DNA of 17,640 nt, taken from NCBI GenBank assembly GCA_003522105.1, contig DPGF01000040.1:1-17640 (forward strand), written 5' to 3'. The translations under genes were made by a program, and so were the position numbers. This document shows positions 13,636-17,640 of this stretch, piece after piece. The DNA comes from Oscillibacter sp. (lineage in GTDB: Bacteria > Bacillota > Clostridia > Oscillospirales > Oscillospiraceae). Every line of letters begins with the position of its first letter. Within the stretch, counting starts at the first letter, position 1. Below the pieces are notes generated by a model. It saw only the letters and a program-made list of their open reading frames with translations, was not told the origin of the DNA and made no database searches.

Positions 13636-14286
13636 TTATTCCAGAATATACTGTTTCAGCTCGCTTGCGTTGTCCGCGATCTTCTCAGCACCCGCAGCAA
13701 TGACCACCTCGCGCGGCCGGAAGCCCCAGCTCACCGCGATGACCGGCAGCCCCGCGTTCAGCCCCGTCTGCACGTCCACTTCGCTGTCTCCGACGAACAC
13801 GGCGTCCTTTTTTTCCGCGCCCAGCGCGCGCAATGCCGCCTCGACCATGTCGGGATATGGCTTGCAGCGCACGCCGTCGCTCGCTCCAATAGCGTAATCC
13901 ATCTGATCGCCGAAATACTCGCAGCTCAGCTTTTTCACCGCCGCATCTGGTTTGTTCGACACCACCGCCGTCTTCACGCCGTGTTTTTTCAGCTCGCACA
14001 GCATGCCCGGCAGCCCGTCGTACACCTTCGTCTTGATCCGGCAATGCTCCTCATAGTACGCGCGGTATGCCGTCAGTGCCTTCCTGATGTTCTCCTCGCT
14101 CGTTCCCTCCGGCACGGCGCGGCGGATCTGCATCTCTGCTCCGTTGCCGACGAACCGGCGCATTTCTTCCAGGCTTCTTTCAGGATAGCCCATCTGCCGC
14201 AGCACGTGATTTGTGCTGTCGCGCAGATCCTCCAGCGTGTCGAGCAGCGTCCCGTCCATGTCAAAAAGAACCGCTTTGTAGCCCAT
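13636..14286 (-). CDS. gph: HAD-family phosphatase, phosphoglycolate phosphatase-like
   Basis: The 216-residue protein has all four HAD motifs: FDMDGTLLDT with nucleophile Asp9 and acid/base Asp11; VVSNKPD (Ser110); Lys142 in the CKPYPD segment; and VFVGDSEVD with Asp167 and Asp171, which bind Mg2+. The helical cap between motifs I and II (residues about 16-80) is of the C1 type of phosphoglycolate phosphatases and pyrophosphatases (PpaX). The substrate cannot be fixed by eye. Start ATG 14286 is preferred because AGAGGG stands at fair spacing before it and the protein begins right at the usual GYKAVLFDMDGT. Transcribed leftwards from its own promoter, it is the host gene next to the phage-like block. 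Confidence 0.85.
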   Translation of the reverse strand: MGYKAVLFDMDGTLLDTLEDLRDSTNHVLRQMGYPERSLEEMRRFVGNGAEMQIRRAVPEGTSEENIRKALTAYRAYYEEHCRIKTKVYDGLPGMLCELKKHGVKTAVVSNKPDAAVKKLSCEYFGDQMDYAIGASDGVRCKPYPDMVEAALRALGAEKKDAVFVGDSEVDVQTGLNAGLPVIAVSWGFRPREVVIAAGAEKIADNASELKQYILE

Positions 14287-14317
14287 AATATACCCTCTTT
14301 TCGCATTTTGTCGTCTC

Positions 14318-14347
14318 ATTATAGTCTGCTTCATGCACAAAGCGCAA
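14318..14347 (-). promoter_or_regulatory. sigma-A-like promoter for the HAD phosphatase gene
   Basis: On the minus strand TTGCGC (14347-14342), an 18-base spacer and a perfect TATAAT (14323-14318) lie about 30 bases before ATG 14286. The -10 box is consensus; the -35 box matches four of six. Confidence 0.6.
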
Positions 14348-14382
14348 GCCCTCTTTTTGCTCATATCTTTACTTCTGTACCA

Positions 14383-14411
14383 TTGCACACTTCTTTCGCA
14401 TCTGATATAAT
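14383..14411 (+). promoter_or_regulatory. sigma-A-like promoter for the phosphorylase-racemase-thyA-DHFR operon
   Basis: TTGCAC (14383-14388), a 17-base spacer and a perfect TATAAT (14406-14411), with a TG one base before the -10, lie 45 bases before the phosphorylase ATG (14457). AAAGGAG stands before that ATG. It is back to back with the leftward promoter, so the gap between gph and the operon is a divergent regulatory region. Confidence 0.78.
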
Positions 14412-14456
14412 TTTTCTATCATTTTATAGAATTTACAGAAAAGGAGCGCATTTATC

Positions 14457-15287
14457 ATGCATGAACTGGAACGTCTTTATCATATCCACTGCGCCAAGGG
14501 CGAGGTCGGCCGCTATGTGATCATGCCCGGCGACCCCGGCCGCTGCCCCTCCATCGCTGCCCTTTTCGATGATGCGCATCTCGTCGCGCGCAACCGCGAA
14601 TACACCACCTACACCGGCACGCTTCTCGGCGAAAAGGTCTCCGTCTGCTCCACCGGCATCGGCGGCCCCTCTGCCGCCATCGCCATGGAAGAGCTGCACC
14701 AGCTCGGCGCGGACACCTTTATCCGCACCGGCACCTGCGGCGGCATCGACCTTTCCGTCAAGTCCGGCGACATCGTCGTTGCCACCGGTGCCATTCGCTT
14801 TGAGCACACCTCTCTTGAGTATGCCCCCATCGAGTTCCCCTCCGTTGCCGACTTCGACGTGACCCTCGCCCTTCGTCAGGCTTCCGAGGAGCTCGGCTAC
14901 TGCACCCACACCGGCGTCGTCCAGTGCAAGGACAGCTTCTACGGTCAGCACTCCCCGGAAAAGAGCCCCGTCTACTATGAGCTCCTCCAGAAGTGGGAGA
15001 GCTGGAAGCGCCTTGGCGTCAAGGCAAGCGAAATGGAGTCTGCCGCAATGTTCGTCGTTGCCGCCGCGCTCGGCTGCCGCTGCGGCTCCTGCTTCCACGT
15101 TGTCTGGAATCAGGAGCGCGAAAAGGCCGGTCTCGATCAGGACATGAGCGAGGACACCACCACCTCCGTCAAGGTCGCCGTCGAAGGTCTCAAGAAGATC
15201 ATTCTGCGCGACCGTGAGCTCGCCGCCCTCCCGAAGCACGAACAGAAGCTGCTGGAGAAGAAAGGAAAAGGGCTCCTCCATGAGTGA
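14457..15287 (+). CDS. udp: uridine phosphorylase-type nucleoside phosphorylase
   Basis: This 276-residue protein belongs to the NP-I phosphorylase family, which splits a nucleoside with phosphate into base and ribose 1-phosphate. The N-terminus has MPGDPGR (residues 23-29, phosphate site), STGIGGPSAAIAMEEL (65-80) and TGTCGGID (91-98). The nucleoside site shows SEMESAAMF (191-199), the Met-Glu pair that contacts the ribose. These patterns are those of uridine phosphorylases; purine substrates cannot be excluded. The start is supported by AAAGGAG. The last eight bases overlap the racemase gene, so the two are coupled. First gene of a pyrimidine-related operon. Confidence 0.88.
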   Translation: MHELERLYHIHCAKGEVGRYVIMPGDPGRCPSIAALFDDAHLVARNREYTTYTGTLLGEKVSVCSTGIGGPSAAIAMEELHQLGADTFIRTGTCGGIDLSVKSGDIVVATGAIRFEHTSLEYAPIEFPSVADFDVTLALRQASEELGYCTHTGVVQCKDSFYGQHSPEKSPVYYELLQKWESWKRLGVKASEMESAAMFVVAAALGCRCGSCFHVVWNQEREKAGLDQDMSEDTTTSVKVAVEGLKKIILRDRELAALPKHEQKLLEKKGKGLLHE

Positions 15288-15984
15288 TAAAAAAGTCATC
15301 GGCATTCTCGGCGGCATGGGGCCTCTCGCCACTGCCGACCTTTTTCAGAAGATCACCCTCCACACCGCCGCCGCCTGCGATCAGGCCCACCCGCGCGTGT
15401 GTATCGACTCCAACACGAATATCGCCGACCGCACGGCCGCGCTCCTTCACAGCGGCGCAGACCCCGTACCCGAGATGGTCAAGAGCGCGAAGCGCCTTGC
15501 GTCCATCGGCGCAGATTTTCTCATCATGCCCTGCAACACCGCGCATAATTTTTACGATGCCGTCGTCTCCTCTGTTTCCATTCCCGTTCTGCACATGATC
15601 GCCATTACGCGTGATGCACTCAAGGCCCGCGGCATCAAATGTGCCGGCCTTCTTGCGACCGACGGCACCGTGCAGACCGGCATCTATCAGCGCACATTTG
15701 CCGGCAGCGGCGTTGACCTTCTGACCCCTGACGATCCAGCCGATCAGGCCGCCGTCATGGACATCATCTACAACGGCGTCAAGGCAGGCGACCTCACGCA
15801 CGACGCAACCGCGTTCCGCGCGGCCTGCGAGCATCTGCTCGCGCGCGGTGCCGAGGTGCTCATTCTCGGCTGCACCGAGCTTCCCCCCGCGTTCGATATT
15901 TATCGTCTGGATTACCCCAACGTCGACCCCACCCTTGAGCTGGCGCTTGCTGCCATTCGCGCTGCCGGCTGCGAGACGAAATAA
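15280..15984 (+). CDS. aspartate/glutamate racemase family protein
   Basis: The 234-residue protein matches the aspartate racemase (RacD/YgeA-type) group: IGILGGMGPLATADL at the start, MPCNTAH with catalytic Cys85, and LGCTELPPAF with catalytic Cys198, the two Cys that take up and give the alpha proton on opposite faces. Both are intact, so a racemase is likely. The substrate (aspartate, glutamate or other) is not settled by sequence. The start ATG 15280 overlaps the phosphorylase stop, with a purine-rich AAAGGAAAAGGG site upstream. Why it sits between phosphorylase and thyA is unclear; aspartate supplies pyrimidine rings and D-aspartate could enter peptidoglycan cross-bridges. Confidence 0.85.
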   Translation: MSDKKVIGILGGMGPLATADLFQKITLHTAAACDQAHPRVCIDSNTNIADRTAALLHSGADPVPEMVKSAKRLASIGADFLIMPCNTAHNFYDAVVSSVSIPVLHMIAITRDALKARGIKCAGLLATDGTVQTGIYQRTFAGSGVDLLTPDDPADQAAVMDIIYNGVKAGDLTHDATAFRAACEHLLARGAEVLILGCTELPPAFDIYRLDYPNVDPTLELALAAIRAAGCETK

Positions 15985-15994
15985 GGAGTCCGCC

Positions 15995-16825
15995 ATGAGT
16001 TACGCTGATCAGGTCTTTCGCGCCAACTGCCTTGATATTCTGCAAAACGGTGTGCGCGACGATGACCTTACCGTCCGCCCCCACTGGGCCGACGGCACAC
16101 CCGCCCATACCATCAAGAAGTTCGGTCTTGTCAACCGCTATGATTTGCAGCGGGAGTTCCCCATTCTCACGCTTCGCCGCACCTACCTCAAGAGCGCGGT
16201 GGATGAGCTTCTCTGGATCTGGCAGAAAAAGTCCAACAACGTCCACGACCTTTCCTCCCACATCTGGGACGCCTGGGCCGACGAAACCGGCTCCATCGGC
16301 AAGGCCTACGGCTATCAGCTCGGCGTAAAGCACCAGTACAAAGAAGGCCTGTTCGACCAGGTCGACCGCGTGCTCTACGATCTCAAGCACAACCCCGCTT
16401 CCCGCCGCATTCTCACCAATCTTTACAACTTCGAAGATCTTCACGAAATGCATCTGTACCCCTGCGCCTACTCCATGACCTTCAACGTATCAAACGGCAC
16501 GCTGAACGCCATCTTGAACCAGCGCTCGCAGGACATGCTCGCCGCCAACAACTGGAACGTCTGCCAGTACGCGGTGCTCGTCCACATGCTCGCGCAGGTC
16601 TCCGGACTCAAGGCAGGCGAACTCGTCCACGTCATCGCTGACGCGCACATTTACGACCGGCACATTCCCATCATCGAAAAAATGCTCTCCGAGCCCGAGC
16701 ACCCTGCTCCTGAATTTTCCCTCGACCCTGCCGTGACGGATTTCTACGCCTTCACGCCCGACAGTGTCCGCCTGGAAAACTACTGTTTCAGTCCCTTTGA
16801 AGATAAGATCCCTATTGCCGTCTGA
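15995..16825 (+). CDS. thyA: thymidylate synthase, divergent Firmicutes-type ThyA
   Basis: The 276-residue enzyme makes dTMP from dUMP with methylene-tetrahydrofolate. Recognised landmarks are RRTYLKSAVDELLWIWQKKS (residues 61-80), the catalytic Cys157 in HLYPCAYSM, the dUMP-binding QRSQD (176-180), NNWNVCQYAVL (185-195) and VIADAHIYDRH (213-223). The usual active-site context PPCH is YPCA here and the residues after QRSQD differ, but I recall the same form in several gut Firmicutes, so this looks like a lineage variant rather than a decayed gene. A good AAGGAG site precedes ATG 15995. It lies ten bases from the racemase gene and 47 before the DHFR gene. Confidence 0.9.
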   Translation: MSYADQVFRANCLDILQNGVRDDDLTVRPHWADGTPAHTIKKFGLVNRYDLQREFPILTLRRTYLKSAVDELLWIWQKKSNNVHDLSSHIWDAWADETGSIGKAYGYQLGVKHQYKEGLFDQVDRVLYDLKHNPASRRILTNLYNFEDLHEMHLYPCAYSMTFNVSNGTLNAILNQRSQDMLAANNWNVCQYAVLVHMLAQVSGLKAGELVHVIADAHIYDRHIPIIEKMLSEPEHPAPEFSLDPAVTDFYAFTPDSVRLENYCFSPFEDKIPIAV

Positions 16826-16827
16826 CC

Positions 16828-16843
16828 TTTTGCACCGGCAAAA
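16828..16843 (+). other. small hairpin between thyA and folA
   Basis: Six-base perfect arms (TTTTGC / GCAAAA) with a four-base loop lie in the 47-base gap. No T run follows, so it is not a good terminator. It might tune the amount of DHFR message or mark RNA processing; chance is equally possible. Confidence 0.3.
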
Positions 16844-16872
16844 TTTATAGAGAAAGCCATGGAGTTGATACT

Positions 16873-17346
16873 ATGACCGCAATCGTCTGCGTTTCCAAAA
16901 GCTGGGGCATCGGCCGCGACGGCGCGCTGCTGTTCCTCATTTCCGACGATCACAAGCGTTTCCGCTCGCTCACCGTCGGCAAGACCGTCATTCTCGGCCA
17001 CAAGACCCTCGACACCTTCCCCGGCGGCCGCCCCCTCAAGGATCGCCGCAACATCGTCCTCTCCCACCGCGACCTTGACATTCCCGGCGCGGAGATTGCC
17101 CACTCGTTTGATGAGGCTGCCGCTCTCGGCGGCGACGATGCCATCGTCATCGGCGGTGCCAGCGTCTACATGGCGCTGCTCGCCCGCTGCGACCGCGTCT
17201 ATGTCACCAAGGTCGATGCCGACCCGGACGCCGACAGCTTCTTCCCCAATCTCGACGATAACCCCGACTGGCGCATCGATTCCGAGAGCGAAGTTTTTGA
17301 GGAAAACGGTCTCAAATTCCAATACGTCGACTATGTCCGCAACTGA
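16873..17346 (+). CDS. folA: dihydrofolate reductase
   Basis: The 157-residue enzyme reduces dihydrofolate with NADPH, regenerating the folate spent by ThyA, its neighbour. The catalytic acid is Asp26 in FLISDDHKRF (residues 21-30). NADPH contacts show in GKTVILGHKTLDTFPGGRPL (36-55) and in GGASVYM (94-100). The C-terminal half has VTKVDADPDADSFFP, the usual strand region. The tryptophan of the classic LPW motif is replaced by Leu/Phe (ALLFL), a common variation. The start has GGAG eight bases ahead. It is the last gene of the operon and is followed directly by a terminator. Confidence 0.92.
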   Translation: MTAIVCVSKSWGIGRDGALLFLISDDHKRFRSLTVGKTVILGHKTLDTFPGGRPLKDRRNIVLSHRDLDIPGAEIAHSFDEAAALGGDDAIVIGGASVYMALLARCDRVYVTKVDADPDADSFFPNLDDNPDWRIDSESEVFEENGLKFQYVDYVRN

Positions 17347-17374
17347 AAAGAGGGGCCAATGCCCCTCTTTTTTT
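17347..17374 (+). terminator. rho-independent terminator after folA
   Basis: A 10-base perfect stem (AAAGAGGGGC / GCCCCTCTTT) with a four-base loop lies directly after the TGA of folA and ends in a T run (17368-17374). It closes the phosphorylase-to-folA operon. Confidence 0.92.
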
Positions 17375-17396
17375 GCGCCCTAAAGGGCACGTGGAA

Positions 17397-17415
17397 GCAG
17401 CGCCAGCGGCGCTGC
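17397..17415. repeat. short GC-rich hairpin
   Basis: Perfect eight-base arms (GCAGCGCC / GGCGCTGC) with a three-base loop. Similar in style to the 13518-13536 hairpin. Confidence 0.5.
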
Positions 17416-17421
17416 ACGGGA

Positions 17422-17463
17422 AAAGGGGGCTATTCTCTTTCGCGAAAGAGAATAGCCCCCTTT
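17422..17463. repeat. 42-base perfect palindrome, possible bidirectional terminator
   Basis: Arms of 21 bases are perfectly complementary with no loop; the centre is TTTCGCGAAA and the ends are AAAGGGGGC and GCCCCCTTT. As the ends give short T runs on both strands, it could end transcription both ways. The length and perfection are more than a normal terminator needs, so it may be a dispersed repeat or a protein-binding site. Confidence 0.75.
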
Positions 17464-17542
17464 AAATCCCCCAAGAGAAAGGTTTCGATTGGCAGTCTGA
17501 GGCTCGAACAGCCTTTATGCCTCCGGAATGCAAATGCCTGCG

Positions 17543-17557
17543 CGCGGCTTCGCCGCG
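17543..17557. repeat. short GC-rich hairpin
   Basis: Six-base arms CGCGGC / GCCGCG with a TTC loop. It is one of the small GC-rich hairpins in this end region. A function is not evident. Confidence 0.45.
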
Positions 17558-17640
17558 TTTGGTGTTGCTATACGACTTGACTCTCTCCTATTATCCGCTG
17601 TTGCGCAGCCGTTGGCAGCTCTGCTGCCTTACGGATGCGG

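Larger units (their letters stand above)
17375..17640. other. non-coding stretch rich in hairpins
   Basis: I see no convincing gene on either strand: the longest open frame (17359-17580, plus) starts inside the terminator and lacks a ribosome binding site. The stretch holds several perfect inverted repeats, listed separately: GCAGCGCC/GGCGCTGC, the 42-base palindrome, and CGCGGC/GCCGCG. The run of short GC-rich hairpins resembles dispersed intergenic repeats, which I cannot confirm without the rest of the genome. The next gene probably lies beyond the right edge. Confidence 0.6.

Noticed and set aside
14433..15332. 299-codon open frame on the minus strand opposite the phosphorylase gene
   Set aside because: The plus-strand gene has clear phosphorylase motifs, promoter and ribosome binding site; the antisense product is Gly/Asp/Val-rich with no recognisable family.
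17495..17525. T-arm-like hairpin around GGCTCGAACAGCC
   Set aside because: It lacks a matching acceptor stem, D-arm and anticodon arm on either strand, so it is not a tRNA.
17359..17580. 73-codon open frame at the right end
   Set aside because: It starts within the folA terminator, runs through the palindrome and has no ribosome binding site or family.
1..17640. CRISPR array, rRNA genes or insertion sequence
   Set aside because: No regularly spaced direct repeats, rRNA-like sequence or transposase was seen in the window.

Overview
The window is GC-rich chromosomal DNA that looks like it comes from an anaerobic Firmicute of the class Clostridia. This rests on the protein families seen (PBSX-type phage genes, a Firmicutes-style divergent ThyA, AAGGAG-type ribosome binding sites and sigma-A-like promoters). 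I cannot name the genus.

Positions 1 to 13417 hold one compact minus-strand block of contractile-tail phage morphogenesis genes, in the same order as the xtm/xkd/xhl region of the Bacillus defective element PBSX. Read from right to left: small terminase, large terminase, portal, prohead protease/scaffold, a small Cys-rich capsid protein, major capsid protein, three head-tail connector/tail-completion proteins, tail sheath, tail tube, tail assembly chaperone with a -1 frameshift extension, a very short protein in the tape-measure position, LysM baseplate protein, hub, spike, two wedge proteins and gpJ-like protein, an XhlA-type membrane-associated protein, and a holin-like protein cut by the left edge. 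Most junctions overlap (often ATGA) or are separated by fewer than 30 bases, and no reading frame is visibly broken.

Several features make the block look more like a streamlined, domesticated particle or gene-transfer-agent-like element than an ordinary prophage. The small terminase lacks the usual N-terminal DNA-binding region. The tape-measure slot holds only 180 residues. No tail-fibre gene lies between XkdU and XhlA. No integrase, repressor or replication gene lies between the small terminase and the adjacent host gene. This is an inference; the left end of the element is outside the window.

Two tandem minus-strand terminators (13512-13577) separate the block from a minus-strand HAD phosphatase (Gph-like). 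A divergent promoter region (about 14318-14411) then drives Gph leftwards and a four-gene operon rightwards: uridine/nucleoside phosphorylase, aspartate/glutamate racemase family protein, thymidylate synthase and dihydrofolate reductase. Phosphorylase, ThyA and DHFR fit pyrimidine salvage and dTMP synthesis; the racemase is an odd partner. A strong terminator closes this operon at 17347-17374. The last 270 bases are non-coding as far as I can see, and carry several perfect hairpins, including a 42-base palindrome.
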